Positions 1 to 11,279 of a stretch of 64,000 nucleotides of DNA are shown one piece after another. The notes below the pieces were generated by a model, which worked only from the letters and a program-made list of their open reading frames with translations, made no database searches and had not been told where the DNA came from. Numbering within the stretch: position 1 is the first letter of the stretch; every line of letters begins with the position of its first letter. Both the position numbers and the translations under genes were made by a program. The stretch is from Aquila chrysaetos chrysaetos (Eukaryota; Chordata; Aves; Accipitriformes; Accipitridae), in the NCBI RefSeq assembly GCF_900496995.4, contig NC_044004.1, positions 57,318,224 to 57,382,223 on the forward strand, written 5' to 3'.

Positions 1-2000
1 GTGCCCAGTGGCCACCCCTGCATCTGCCGGCACCTCCCTCCCTGCCCCGCGGGCTTAGCAGCTGGAGAGAGACCAGGCACGGCCCTTGTGCCGGGGCCAG
101 GGCGTGAGCCGTTTGCCTTGCCTTTATATCACATTTACGGATGTTGCAAGGAGGTTCTCACGTGCAAGCGGGTAGCTCGGAGGGTGGAGCGTGGGGCTCG
201 AGCACGGGGGACAGCCGGGTCTAAGAGGGATGGCGATGTTGGAGGGAAGGGGTGGGACTGGCCTGGGGGGATAAACCCCACGGGCGTAGGGATCAGAGCT
301 GCTACTGGTAACTTCTAAGCCACGAAACTGTCGTTTTGGAGAGGATGTAATTGCTAGAGGAATTACTTAGTTAATCATCGGGGGACAGATCCATTATACA
401 AAAAAAAGAAAAGCTCTATCCGCGGGGCTCCCAAAAAATCAATTACTGGAAATGGTCTGCTGTGGCTTCGTGGAACCACTGTTGGCTTAACTGATTATTT
501 CTAATTTAATACAAATCACACACTCCCCCTCACACTTTCATCCACCTGCTTCCTGGAGGTCGACCTGATGCCTGTGCCTTGGTAAAATATTCAATGAATC
601 CTAAACCAGTGTTGCTGCTGCCTTTCAGAGATGAGAATTTAGCTGTTACATATTTCCAAGGACTTGATTATGCCTTTAGGTGCGGTGTTGAGCTCGTCCT
701 CCAGCCCTCTATGCAAGAGCAGGTCCCAGGAAACACTGAGACCATTATCTGTTTCCAAGGATAGCTCCTCCGTCTTTCTTTCTTTTTCCCCAAAGGTGAT
801 AGAAAGTCTATACTGAGGCGCATCAACAGCAAACTGTGGTGCTATTCCTTGGAGAAGGGTCCAAGGTCTGTTCATCTTCCTCCCGCTTGCTCCTCAGAGG
901 AAAGGTGTAAGCAGATAAACACACGTGTCTTGGCACTGCAAGTCTTCAGACAAGTGTCAGGATGAATTTCTGAATCAAACACAGTTTTAGGATAAAATTA
1001 GGTTTTCCACAAAGCAATTTTTTTGCAAACATTTGGCAAGCTTGCTTTTTCATTAAAACATCTAAAATCAGAACCCTTGGATGAGGAGGAGGGAGAAAGT
1101 GAGAAATTTTGGCTATAAAGTTCTGTGTTTAAAATCTCTCTCACCGGAGCTGAAATTTGTTTCTCCAGTGCCGCTGCCTCCCCTGTCTCAAGCTCCCTGG
1201 ACAGACATATTTCCGCATTTTCCATCATGGACTGTCCCACACATCCCACCAGTAACCCTGGAGGTGGTGCCTGAAGGAGCTGGTGCACCCGCTTAGCAAT
1301 GCAACGCCGTACGCCTGATGCGCGACAGCGTGTGGGAACCAGGGAGGTGAACCCCACAGGTCGGTTTGAGGAACCCCAGTTTCCCGGGCTGCAGCCGCCG
1401 TCTCCCCCTGCCTCCACCAGCGCCGAGCCCTGCCTCAGCTGCTGAGGAAGAGCGTTTGATCGTGCCCTGTGGCTGGGGAGCTGACAGGGGAAAAGCCATA
1501 TGGGAAGAAAACCTGGATCCTGATAGCTCTGGAGACTTTCTAAGCAAGTGTTTTTATATTTGTAAGGAAACCAGCTTCTGTCTGCATGCAGCTGTAATGG
1601 TTATTTGGGCCAAGTTGTGGCAGATGTAAAAACCATCAGTTTGCCTCTGCACTCTCCCATCCCATGGGTTTCAGTCACTCACCTGCCAGTCTTCTCACCT
1701 TGCTTTCTCCAGCCTCACTGTAATGGCTTGCAAAACAAAACACTGTACACCGTGAGGACAATTAGCAAAATTTAGCCCTTTCTGGTTTTTTTTTAACAAT
1801 GACTAAATTCACAGGCCAGGTGTATTTGTACGGCGAGAGTGCAGTAGGCTGTGCGATGTCAATATTTTCCCCTTTGAAGGTGAGTGATACTGAAACTAGC
1901 CTCTTTTTCTTAACTTAATCTATTTTTTGCTAGCTTTGTTTTTTTTAATATGCAGTAGGGAGTATTTTAGGAAATGTTTTCTCTTCACAGATTTTTTTTT
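1..2000. other. Left-flank non-coding DNA, no gene recognised
   Basis: The first 320 bases are GC-rich and hold a frame open from base 1 to 318, but its translation is arginine/glycine-rich and resembles no family I know, so I treat it as chance. Around 340-385 there is an AT-rich patch with TAATTG- and TTAATCAT-like words that could bind homeodomain proteins. A strong-looking splice-donor word (AAG|GTGAGT) occurs near 1,879 with no supporting exon. The rest holds nothing I can name. Confidence 0.5.
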
Positions 2001-2039
2001 TCTATAGTAACCCTTTTTAAAATGCTGAGTATACACTTG

Positions 2040-2170
2040 CTCAGATAAACGTGTATCTGAACACACAAGTGATTACCCTATTTTCATATAATTAATTTTT
2101 TCAAGTTTCCATGTGCATTTCCTGCTCATTTGACCATGTAATAATTAATTAGCATTAATTATCTTAGATT
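2040..2170. promoter_or_regulatory. Candidate AT-rich enhancer with palindrome
   Basis: The stretch opens with a perfect 7 bp palindrome around a 6 bp spacer (TCAGATA...TATCTGA, 2,041-2,060). It ends in clustered homeodomain-type words (TAATTAATTAG, CATTAATTA; about 2,140-2,162). Such clustering is typical of vertebrate developmental enhancers, but AT-rich DNA produces these words by chance, and conservation is not visible from one sequence. The call is an inference. Confidence 0.3.
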
Positions 2171-3398
2171 GCACCTTCTCCGTCTACACACACATTCAAT
2201 TAGAAAGGCAGGCTTTTTACAGCCCTCTTCTTTTCAGAGGGGACCTCCACAAGCAGTGAAAACGTATCCATGGCAAGGACATGTTTCGCACCTGCTACCG
2301 TATTCTGAGACACTATTACTATTTTCCAAGAAACGCTAAAGTCAAAATCTAAGCCACAAACCCATGTGGTCTCTGCCACATCCACACTAGGGGCTGGACT
2401 TTCCCCCCTCTCCCATTCACTTGCTGTCCCAGTTCCCTGCATCCACAGGGATATTTCTTTCCTGGAAGGAAGGATATTTCCTTCCTCTGGATATATCTCT
2501 ACCTTCAAAGCCCTCTCACTCTCTGGACCAATCTCATGGCTCTTTGATGTCCACCTGCCCATCTCCCATCATCACCTGTGCTTGCAAACACCCAGTTTAA
2601 AGCCCTCATGCTCCCCACCCCCATTATCTCCAGCAGCTCTTTCTCACCACCTTATGGGCCAACAAGTACAGCAGAGGACCAATATCTAACTAGCTTTATT
2701 GCTGACACCCGAAGGGGTTTCACCTTGGTGCTCCTAAAAGCTGAGTACGTGCTTTGCCACTCCAGGCGAGCGTTTTGGTTTCCTTCAGAGGGGATGTGCC
2801 CACTCGACCCAGGGAGAGGTGTTTGGGGAGACTCTTCTGGTAGCATGAGACATCTTCAGCCAAACCATCTCACTACCTTCAGCCAAGCCCTGCAGGAGTG
2901 AGACTGGAAGATGCTGTGGTAATCACTGCCCTCCTAAAATATTAGGGATGAGACGGCAAGGAAAATTGTCACTCCCAGATAGCTAATGCTATCCAGATGC
3001 CACATAAACCCAACCGTAAGTCAATAAGCAAGCAAAGAGCAGCAATTGCAAAAAGCCCAGACAGCACTGCTCAGCAGGGAGGGAGGGAAGTGGTGGCACG
3101 ATTTTCCTAGAAGACCAACCACAGAAGGCAGTGCCCCTGGGACTGAAGTGCTTTTGAAGCACTGGCATGAGGAGGTAAATCATCTGGGCATTGAAAAAAA
3201 AATAAAAATAGAAAAAAAAGAACATCTAACCTGAGACTGTGCAGATGAGCATGCTACCAACGCCAGAGATGAATCATCTGCCACCTGCGCTGACTCAGAG
3301 AAGTGGCAGCCGCACGCCACGGGAAGCAGCCAGTGCCAACGGCAGTGCTGCCGAGCCCCCGCGCCTGCACACCGGAGGGGACCCCCCTAAAACCCCCA

Positions 3399-3419
3399 GG
3401 GAGGGAGGGAGGGAGGGAG
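3399..3419. repeat. (GGGA)n microsatellite
   Basis: About five tandem GGGA units are visible in a purine-rich context. The run could form a G-quadruplex on the + strand. No function is implied. Confidence 0.9.
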
Positions 3420-3507
3420 CCGGAGACAGCGGGGGACGTGGCCCGCTTCATCTCTCTGTCACTGAGTCAGACCCGGTTTGCCGATAAATGTTTTGGGTGC
3501 ACGTGCT

Positions 3508-3570
3508 GTATACATGCATATGTGTGTGTGTATATATCTACATATATGCATGTATGTATATGTTTGTGTG
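3508..3570. repeat. TG/TA alternating purine-pyrimidine tract
   Basis: About 63 bases of almost strictly alternating purine-pyrimidine sequence made of TG, TA and CA steps, with ATGCAT palindromes near both ends. It is a decayed dinucleotide microsatellite and could adopt Z-DNA or cruciform structure. Confidence 0.8.
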
Positions 3571-4495
3571 ACTGCCTATATAGTCATACGTGTACCCTCA
3601 GAAAGCGCGCACGATTTGGCAGCTATTGGCACTGAGTGCCGTTTGTGACTTCTGAGAAATTGAACGTCCTGAAGGCACATGTCACAAACCTGTCACCCGG
3701 AGGAGGGAGAGGGGCTTCCCCTCAGGGCAGGTAAGCGGCTTTACGCTGCTCTCCAAGCTCGGACGAAGATCTGGCGGCTGTCAGCAGAAGTACAGGACTA
3801 GACCTTAACTGCCTGTGGTGGCAACGGTGGCAACGGGATACTCGCCCTGGAAATGATTTTTCTCCGGGAAATAATTTTTCTCCAGTAAAATTAACATCTT
3901 TACCAAAAAAAGGGTGCCACAAAATGATCCAAACCCACGTGTCGTCATCAGCAGGCCCTGGGCGCAGGGCTGCCCGCGCCCCATGCCCATACCACCCCCT
4001 CTCCATCCCATGCCTTCCCGGGAGGGCTTGGTCCAGCCGCCCTCCCCTGCCCTGTCTCCGTGCAGGGGATTCATTTCCTCGGCAGCATTTTGCGGTTCTC
4101 TGGAGGTCTCGCTTCCTCGGAGGGGAGCCAGCAGCGGGGTAAAGCCCCTTCCCTCTGGGAGGCAGGCCCCTTTTTGCAGCAGGAGCTGTTTCCTCCCCAA
4201 ACAGATGCTGTGAGGAACAAACCCAGCCTCTAGGAACAGCCGCAGGTGTGAAGACCCAACACCTGCCCGCACAGCCGGAGGCTCAGCTACAGCGGGGAGG
4301 GCACCGCCGGCACCCCTGTCCCCCCAGCAAAAGCACGAGGCGATGGGAAAGGAGAGGGGAGAGAGGGGTGCGGGAGCCGCCATTTCAGTCCGGTCCCCCA
4401 CAGGGCAGGGGGAGGAAGCCCAGGGAGCAGGGAAAGGGAAACGCTGAGGGGGGCTCCGGGTGGCAAACCCCCGGACTCGTTGTTCCAGCTAAAAT

Positions 4496-4542
4496 CATGC
4501 ACATACATACACGCATATTTCTATATACATCTACATATACAC
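4496..4542. repeat. CA/TA-rich low-complexity tract
   Basis: Short run of CATAC, ATATAC and ACATATAC words. It is roughly the reverse-complement composition of the tract near 3,510, about 1 kb upstream, so the two could pair weakly. It is best explained as a decayed microsatellite. Confidence 0.7.
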
Positions 4543-5197
4543 CGTTCTTGCTTGAGCTACCTTCAGGTTCCCCGTTGCCAAGGCCGCAAGCACGCAACCC
4601 TTTCCTCCCAACGGCTCCTTCACCTTCTTCGCCTGCCAAAAAAGCTGCTGCAGGGAGGACCACAAGCAGGCACTGATGTCACTGCTGGTGTCCTTGAGCA
4701 AGGGGGTGCAAAACCGGGAAGGGGGGGAGCAAGGAAAGGCAGCCCATCCCTGGACCACATCCCCGGGCCCACACCTCTCCTGCTGGCACTGGGATGCCGC
4801 GGTCCTGACAGCAAAGGGGGTTTTGCTGCCTCTTTCCCAGGTTGTGTTGTTCTTTGCTGCTTTCCTGGAGGAAAGTCATCTAACTTCTGCAGCTTTTCCT
4901 TTTCCTTTCCAGTTTCCTCTCCCTACGCTGCAAATAACAGCCTTCCTAAAAATAGCAGGCTTTTCTTCCTCAATGTCACCAACAGCTAGGCTTGTTGTAC
5001 AAGAGCACATGGGGCAGGGGATGCCCGCATCTCATGCCAGCTCCTTCTTTGGGCAAAAGCGACATAGTCCCACCCGTGCAAAGATGGGGGGGTCTCTGCT
5101 GCTTCCAGTGGGGACCAACATCCCTGCCCGCTGCCACCCTGACTGATTTTTCACGAGCTGAAAGATCAAACCTACTTTTCATGTTTCCATTTAACAG

Positions 5198-5270
5198 AGG
5201 GATGAAGAGGCTTACCCCGCAGGAGATTTGTGAGCTGATCAAGGAAGAGCATGTTGAGGCTGTATTTTGA
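5198..5270 (+). other. Possible short terminal exon (weak)
   Basis: An acceptor-like site (T-rich stretch then TTAACAG, AG ending at 5,197) precedes a short open frame starting at ATG 5,202 and ending in TGA at 5,268-5,270. The peptide begins MKRLTPQEICELIKEE and continues with HVEAVF. It has amphipathic-helix spacing and ordinary amino-acid composition, unlike the surrounding chance frames. I do not recognise the protein. No partner exon was found nearby, so a chance frame or a lncRNA exon is at least as likely as coding sequence. Confidence 0.15.
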
Positions 5271-5279
5271 AGTCATCAG

Positions 5280-7260
5280 CCTGGTGTTCAACTGCTGGTC
5301 CTGACTTTGCTCCTGGAGCATCTCAGAGCACCCACCGAAATGCCCTTCATTCGTCCTAGGATTCCTACATCTGTCTGAGGATCTTTAGTGGGTGTCTTCT
5401 TGGGAGTACGGCCATTAGGCAAGCCCAGAGTTTGTTTGTTCCCTCAGCCTCCCTTGAGACCATTTTTGGCCGATGAGATTAAACCAAACCACCCTCAAAC
5501 CACCCAGCAGTTCTCTGTCCCACCATGCGTGCAGGGACCACCCCCCAGGCCAGGTCCCCCCCGGTGCACAGAGCTGAAGGAGTGAGGGAGGACAGTCTTC
5601 ACGCCTTGGTGGGAAGCTGGCCAAAGGATGCGCCGCCAGCTGGGCGGTGTATCTGCCTCTCGTGGCTTCCCAGACCCCTCGAAAATAAGTGTCTTTGCTG
5701 GAGGAAATGTGCTGACCGAAGCATCCCTCAAGTCCTGGAGCAGGAGTTAGGTACATCCAATGGCTCTCCTCCACTAAGGATGTGTGCAGCCTCTCTCAGG
5801 AGGCAGTCAATGGGATTACTGTGGTTCCTTACAGAAAAAAGTGGGGTTGTCACGTTTTATTTGCTTATATAGATTTTATTGTGTAAAGTTACACCAAGGA
5901 GCTAAACTTTGCTGGGCAAATTCTTTTCCTTGCACTAGGTTAATGATTTGTATACAGATAGTTATTGCCAGGATTTCCATGTTGACATGATATTTTCAGA
6001 GGATGGGGTTACAGTTCACCACATCATGGAGCCGTGACCAAAAATCAGAACTTATTCTCTCGGGACAAGGTTTCCCAAAACCAGGACCCAGGCAGATGGT
6101 GTTCGTATGAAGGTTACCCACATCTGCAGATCCCTCCTGCAAAGCAGACCTAGGGACGCAAAAGCTGGCCTCAGGGCCAGCACCCCAGACAAATCCTACA
6201 GGAAACCTCCTTACATCTTCATAGCTGTGCAAATGAGAGAGAGACTTATACATAAGCATCGGGGTGGGGGGAATTTATGTCCCTGCGCATTTTAAAACCT
6301 TTTAAACTGCCTTGCCTATAGTTAAATGTCGTAACTGAATTAATGCTTAATGCTACCACAGGCTGAGTCAGTCGCTGGCACCCCCGGCGGCGTTTCACGC
6401 CTGTGGATGCCGAAATGGCAGGCGCCAAGCAGCGCCGGCAGCAGCCAGCGGCTTCACACCTCGGGTGGCCAGGGTAAGTTTGCAAAGGGAAACCTTTCAT
6501 GAGGCTGAACGGCGGCTCTGGGGGCCAGCACTGCCAGGCATCTCCAGCAAACAGTGTTTCGTTCGGGCTGCCCTGGGATGGGGATGAGGGTGGGTGGCTC
6601 GGGAGGAACTCCGTCCTCCGCTCGGCTAGCGACTCACCGTAGTGCTGGGATGTGCCACCGAGGGCCAGGGTTGCAGAAGGGCTGCAGGAGGGGCTGCCGG
6701 GAAGAGGGGGCTCTCCCCGCTCCCCCTTGTTTTGTGTCGAGAGGAGGAGCGGAAGAGTTTGAGGAGGAACAACCTCCCTGTTCATGTTAGAACAACACCA
6801 TCCCTTCACCTCTCTTTCCCCAGAAAGATTAAATTTATCCTTGTGCCTGACCCAAATCCCAGCTCCACGAGAGTGAGATTCACCTGTGTCCCTCATGCTT
6901 CCCCCTTGGGCCAGGAAACCCCCCGCCGAAGCCTTGTGCCTCCCCAGGCTGCAGGAATGCTGGCATCACCTTCTCCCATGTCTCCTTGGAAAACAAACCC
7001 AACAGGGACAGGGACAGAGGATGAGGAGGCAGGTGGGAGCAGCAGGCTGATGTCCCCCACACACAGCAAGACTCAGCCTCCCTCCCAGCTGCCCTTGCTG
7101 TGGGCTACACCATCCCAAAATCGGGCTGCTGGTGCTCAGCCCCGCAGGAGATCGAGCCCTTCCCCCAGCTGCCCTCTGGGAACCACAACGTTCTTGTCGG
7201 AGCAAGAAAAAAAACAGGGGGGAAAAAAAAGCCCCAACCCAAGGGCTCTTGGATTTTTCT
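5280..7260. other. Non-coding DNA, no gene recognised
   Basis: Mixed-composition sequence with GC-rich patches (about 6,370-6,760 and 6,900-7,190). Overlapping open frames occur on both strands without recognisable domains. No repeats of note were seen. Confidence 0.5.
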
Positions 7261-7264
7261 AAAT

Positions 7265-7560
7265 GAGAATTTAAACGGCTGCCAGCCTATCTGCAGATAG
7301 CAGAAAGCAGATTGCAAGTGTAACAGGATGCAATCGAGTCAGACAATTCCAGGGAGAGCACCAGAAGGCTTAATATTAGGACTACTGGCATTCGCAGCCT
7401 TTGCTAATGACTTAACGATTGTTTGCACTGATTTGTGTTGGCTTCGATATGCAGAGAGCAACACTTTCTATTTAAAACTGGGAGAGACCATTGGGGATTT
7501 TACTGACTATCTGGTGGCTGCTTTCTCATAAATATATATTTGCAACACCTTAATGTTAAA
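7265..7560. promoter_or_regulatory. Candidate enhancer
   Basis: This AT-rich stretch sits between GC-rich neighbours. It holds GCAGATAGCAGA-like repeats near 7,291-7,310, the words TTTGCTAATGA and TTAACGATTG near 7,402-7,423, and an AT-rich end around 7,528-7,568 (ATAAATATATATTTGC). The non-repetitive texture resembles conserved non-coding elements. This is a judgement from motif content only. Confidence 0.25.
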
Positions 7561-8164
7561 TAAATATGTTGAGGAAATGAGCAAACTCCCCCCACACCCC
7601 CCACAAAAGTCAAGTCCCCAGATTGCACGCTCAAAAGATGGGCATTTTATAGGCAATTTCCTACCAGCCAGCATTACCTCGGGGAGATGAAACACACCTG
7701 CAGGAGTCAGTACGATTTAGTGCCATTGAAATCCAGCAAAAAGCACCAAAACGAGAGAAGAGGTTTCTGTTGCGCAGGGCTACCTCCCTCTGCGGGGAAA
7801 TCCCTCTCTAAATTCCCCCTCTTGCAATGGCGAGCTGCGCTGCCCTCTTAAATTAGGCAGGTTAAAGCCCAGGCAGGATGGGCCATGCTGTTGCTCTCTG
7901 AGATTTATCTTCTGACTTTAAAGAGCCCATATATTTAAATTAAAAGCATTTCTCCATGCTTGGGATGTGAGTTTTGCTGCTCGCTGAGCTGCGCCAGTCG
8001 GTGCCTGTGCTTCCTCAGGACGCCCACCCTGAAGGATGCTCTGCCCTGACGGTTCATCCTTTACCAGCAGACAGACACTTTGGAAAGAGGTCCCCGACCC
8101 TCACCTCGGGAAAAGCAGCACCAAACAGAGCAGGCACGTGGGGACGGCCACCCCGTGTGTGTAC

Positions 8165-8350
8165 GCTCCCAGCCACATGTATGAGACTAATTAGCGCGCG
8201 TGAGGTAAGTAATGACAGCTCAGCGCCTATTGTTTGGCGCCTAACAGCAGGAAGAGTGTCAACACTTTTTTGTCGGGGGCTCGGAAATAGATGTTAATTG
8301 TTAATTCCCATTTAGCGCTTCCCTTGGGATGAGGCCTGGCATACTGTGAG
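8165..8350. promoter_or_regulatory. Candidate enhancer, homeodomain/MEIS/SOX/HNF1-like sites
   Basis: Within about 120 bp there are TAATTAG (8,188-8,194, homeodomain), TGACAGCT (8,213-8,220, MEIS/TGIF type), CTATTGT (8,227-8,233, SOX type), TTTGGCGCC (8,233-8,241, E2F type) and GTTAATTGTTAATT (8,293-8,306, close to an HNF1 palindrome half-repeat). A perfect donor word GAG|GTAAGT also lies at about 8,202-8,210. The density of distinct motifs is the densest I saw upstream of the CpG island. Transcription-factor assignments are inference. Confidence 0.35.
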
Positions 8351-8354
8351 TCTA

Positions 8355-9275
8355 TTTTCAAAATCCACTGGCAGAAGGAAAGCCCAAAAGTTAAGTGGGG
8401 AAAAGTGGAAAAAAATAAACTTAAAAAAACCCCAACAACTGGAAAAACTACATGGCAAGGAATAAATCTATTAGGAGGGACAGTCCCGGCCTTTTGGGAG
8501 CCTGCAGCATCCCACCCAGGCCACCTAGTTTCTTCTCCTCCCCTCACTGGGCAGTAGTGCCGACAGCATCCTGCTTGCCCCATGCTCGGGCCAGCCAAAA
8601 TTCGGGAGCCCTTAAAACAGGGCTGGGTTTAGAGCATGGAGAAAAGGAGATGGATGCAGGCCCCCTGCTTCCCCAACTGCCCTGGAAGGGCCGTAAAAAG
8701 AAGCTTTCCACAGCTGCAGCCTGCAGGTACTGCTATGGCCATGGTGATGGGGCTGCCAACCAGCTCCCCCCCCCCCGAAAGAAAAGGCTGTTGCTTTTCT
8801 GTGGGACCAGAGTGCGGACTGGAAAGGTGACTGGGAGAGGGCGCAGGGGATGGGCGGGAGGGAGGGAGGACCGGAGGAAGACAAGGCCAGGGCAAGCCCT
8901 TCACCCAGCAAGTTTCATTAAACCTCACACTTTGTACCCAGGTCAGCGTGCCTGGACCACCCTGGGACCAACGCTGACCCACCCGTCACACACACTCACC
9001 CCAAGAGCCAAGGCTTTGGAGTCACCTGGTTTCCCAGCATCTTCTCCTTTGAAGGGGGACCCAGAAAGCTGCAGCTCAAGGTGCCAGTTTTGGAGAAACT
9101 TCAAGCAGTCGCTACCCGCTCAAACCCCAGGTGGTTCAACGCAAAAACCACAAAAGTTACCACAAAAGGAAAAAACCACATTTTTTTAAACCAATCTCAC
9201 AGGCCTTTGCTGACCAGATCATGGGATTTTTGTATTTTTTTAATACCCGACAGTACACTTGCACATTCCCCCACT
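8355..9275. other. Non-coding DNA, no gene recognised
   Basis: A frame of 245 codons is open on the + strand from 8,452, but its product is a Pro/Arg/Lys/Ser-rich mixture without domains, and other frames overlap it on the minus strand. Nothing else was recognised. Confidence 0.5.
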
Positions 9276-9279
9276 GCAG

Positions 9280-9845
9280 TCTGTCACGGCCGGGAGGAAA
9301 CAACACTCTATTCAACATGCCTACACGAAACCCTCCCAGAGCAGATACATCACGCCCCAGGCAGCCGCCGGGCTCTCTCCCCGGTGGCCTCAGCCGCCGG
9401 CGGTCCCACCAGGAGCACGCATGAGACCAGCCCATGGGGCACCAGACCATCCGTGGAGAGGATAGGGAAAACTCCCCCTGGAGCAGGAAAACGCTTCTGC
9501 CAGGCCCACAGGGATGAGGAGACTGCCGATGCTTCCCTTCAAATTGTCTGCAAACACTAAAGAGAAGCAAGCTGTGCCAGCGCGGGTTCCCACGGTGGCC
9601 CACCCCCCTTAGTCTGGCAGGCGAGTGTTTGCTGTTTGGCTTTCTGTCGGGTGACGCCTTGTACCCGGAGCCGGCCCCGGCCCCCAAAGGGTACCAGCCG
9701 GGAGCTGGGGCGGCATCCCCGAGCGCGGCGTCACCCCCTCTGCCCGCCCCTCGGTGCTCTGCCGACAGGCAGCTCGCTACCTTCGCTGCCGCTGTACCTA
9801 AGAACTGAACGCAAGCCAGGGAAGCAAGACGGGAGGTAACGAGGG
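9280..9845. other. Small GC- and CpG-rich patch
   Basis: Locally enriched in CpG, especially 9,355-9,410 and 9,640-9,780. A 300-codon frame runs through it on the minus strand (9,157-10,059), but its composition follows the GC bias and no domain is visible. The patch could be a weak CpG island or an ancient GC-rich repeat remnant. No promoter motif stands out. Confidence 0.4.
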
Positions 9846-9849
9846 AATC

Positions 9850-10535
9850 AGTTAAAAAACGCAAACTCCTTGCTGCTGTTGGATCAAGAGGACACGCACA
9901 CAAGGTCTCTGCGCTCCCATGTTTTAATTCTCCGCTCCTCCCTGCCCACCCCACAGATACTGCTGCAGATGTGCATGAGCCAAAAGGGGTTGGAGATATC
10001 ATTAAAACGGACTGTCCCCTCTGGACACCGGGTGATGCATGTAGGTACAGTGATGGCATGAGGAAGCTTCAGACAGGGATTTTTACCTCCCCATTGCTGC
10101 TGATATGCATGTATCAAAACCATGGAGTTGGGAGAAAAATATCAACAAGTTTAAATGGGCTGAAATGCAAAAAACATCAGTTCTAGATGATGTTCAGCTC
10201 TAAGACCAGATCCCGCTCTCCTCGCCTCGGCAAAGCTTGCCTTCAGTGAGACTCACAGACTCTGACCTGTACTGAAGGCCCCATTGACAAGACACAGTTT
10301 TTTGCTCAAGAGCTTTGCTGGAGAAGATCAGTATGAAAGAGCCAGCACATTGTGGGGGACATGTTGAATGTTATCTGCTGGGAAAACATTGCATTCAAAA
10401 TGCAAGAGGAGCAAAAGAGAAATTAAGAGCTTGTTTTTCAATGTGGAAAGTGTGGGTCTCACCTAAGCTTGGAGTGAAGGGGTGTTATGTTCATCAGCTG
10501 CAACCTTTTAAGCTAAGATGTCTTTCCTGAGAGCA
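9850..10535. other. Non-coding DNA, nothing recognised
   Basis: Unique-looking sequence of average composition. I saw no repeat, RNA gene or coding signal. Confidence 0.5.
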
Positions 10536-10550
10536 TTTATGCATACATAT

Positions 10551-10604
10551 GTATATGTACATATCCTGTCACTGTTCTAATAGTGACACATATGTACATA
10601 TATG
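10551..10604 (+). repeat. Imperfect inverted repeat, hairpin of about 22 bp stem
   Basis: The left arm (10,551-10,573) and right arm (10,582-10,604) pair over a 7 bp inner stem (TGTCACT with AGTGACA) and an outer AT-rich stem of about 14 bp. A small 2x1 internal loop separates them, and an 8-base loop (GTTCTAAT) closes the hairpin. The size is like a miRNA precursor, but the outer stem is low-complexity TA/TG/CA sequence, so a cruciform-prone microsatellite derivative is the simpler reading. No known miRNA seed was recognised. Confidence 0.55.
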
Positions 10605-10609
10605 GTGTC

Positions 10610-11275
10610 TACCTTCACTTGAGAGAGGTGTCTTTGTGTTCAGTGCAGCTGACCCAGTGAAATCTCCCAGCAGATGCCCGGAGCTGCTACAAGCACCAGC
10701 CTCAGCAAACATCAGCTCTGTTGCCTGTTCATTCCCTCTAATGCAATTAGAACAGATTAACATGGGTGACTAGATGTGAAAGACAAATGCACCTCACCAT
10801 CTCCATCCCACCCACATTTATTAATTTGAGTCCTGCCCTTTTCATTAACTTGTTGCTCTCCTGACCTCCCTCAGAAGGAGCACCCTTTTTTTTGTTGCTT
10901 GAAAATTAAGAAGAGCTCTGGCAGGGAGGGACAGCCAGCTGAAACGGTCAAAGCCACAGGAACCCCGTGGCAATAGCTCACAAAGTTTCTTTTACCAAGC
11001 AAGACACGGGTGGGAGCTTCACGGGCTCACTAGTGAGCTAGCAGCCACCTCTCTTGACTCCTTTGGCAATCCCTGGCTTCAAAAGCCCTGGAAGGACTGT
11101 GCAATTAACACCGTTACAATTCTTTTGCATGGGGCGTCTCGCATTTTACCTCTTCACTCTCGAACGCCAGACATCTGCTCACTGGACAGACATCCAGCAA
11201 CAGGGCAGACATCTTCAGGTTAACTGCTCGCATTGCGCTTTAATCACAGTAACAGCACAAATGACATAAAATCGT
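10610..11275. other. Non-coding DNA, nothing recognised
   Basis: Unique-looking sequence. No coding or RNA signal was seen. Confidence 0.5.
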
Positions 11276-11279
11276 GATC

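Larger units (their letters stand above)
2200..5190. other. Non-coding DNA with simple repeats
   Basis: No gene is recognised. The segment carries GGGA and TG/TA simple repeats (listed separately), GC-rich patches around 3,290-3,450 and 3,950-4,450, and pyrimidine-rich stretches. Several frames of 100-200 codons are open on both strands, but they overlap one another, are biased toward Pro/Ser/Arg/Gly, and show no domain pattern. Confidence 0.5.

Noticed and set aside
3508..4542. Possible long hairpin between the TG/TA tract at 3,508 and the CA/TA tract at 4,496
   Set aside because: The complementarity is low-complexity and patchy over 1 kb. Independent microsatellites explain it.
8202..8210. 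Consensus splice donors (also near 1,879, 15,602, 24,477, 27,714, 33,757)
   Set aside because: Isolated donor words are frequent in 64 kb. None is paired with an acceptor and a domain-like frame.
8831..8844. CTCF-like word (CTGGGAGAGGGCGC)
   Set aside because: Matches the GGGCGC side only, with several mismatches in the left part of the motif. Too weak to list as a site.
8452..9189. 245-codon + strand open frame
   Set aside because: Biased composition with no recognisable motif. It ends in Lys/Gln-rich sequence from an A-rich stretch, which fits a chance frame.
9157..10059. 300-codon minus-strand open frame
   Set aside because: It lies over a GC-rich patch where stop codons are rare. No domain, signal or splice context is visible, and other frames overlap it.
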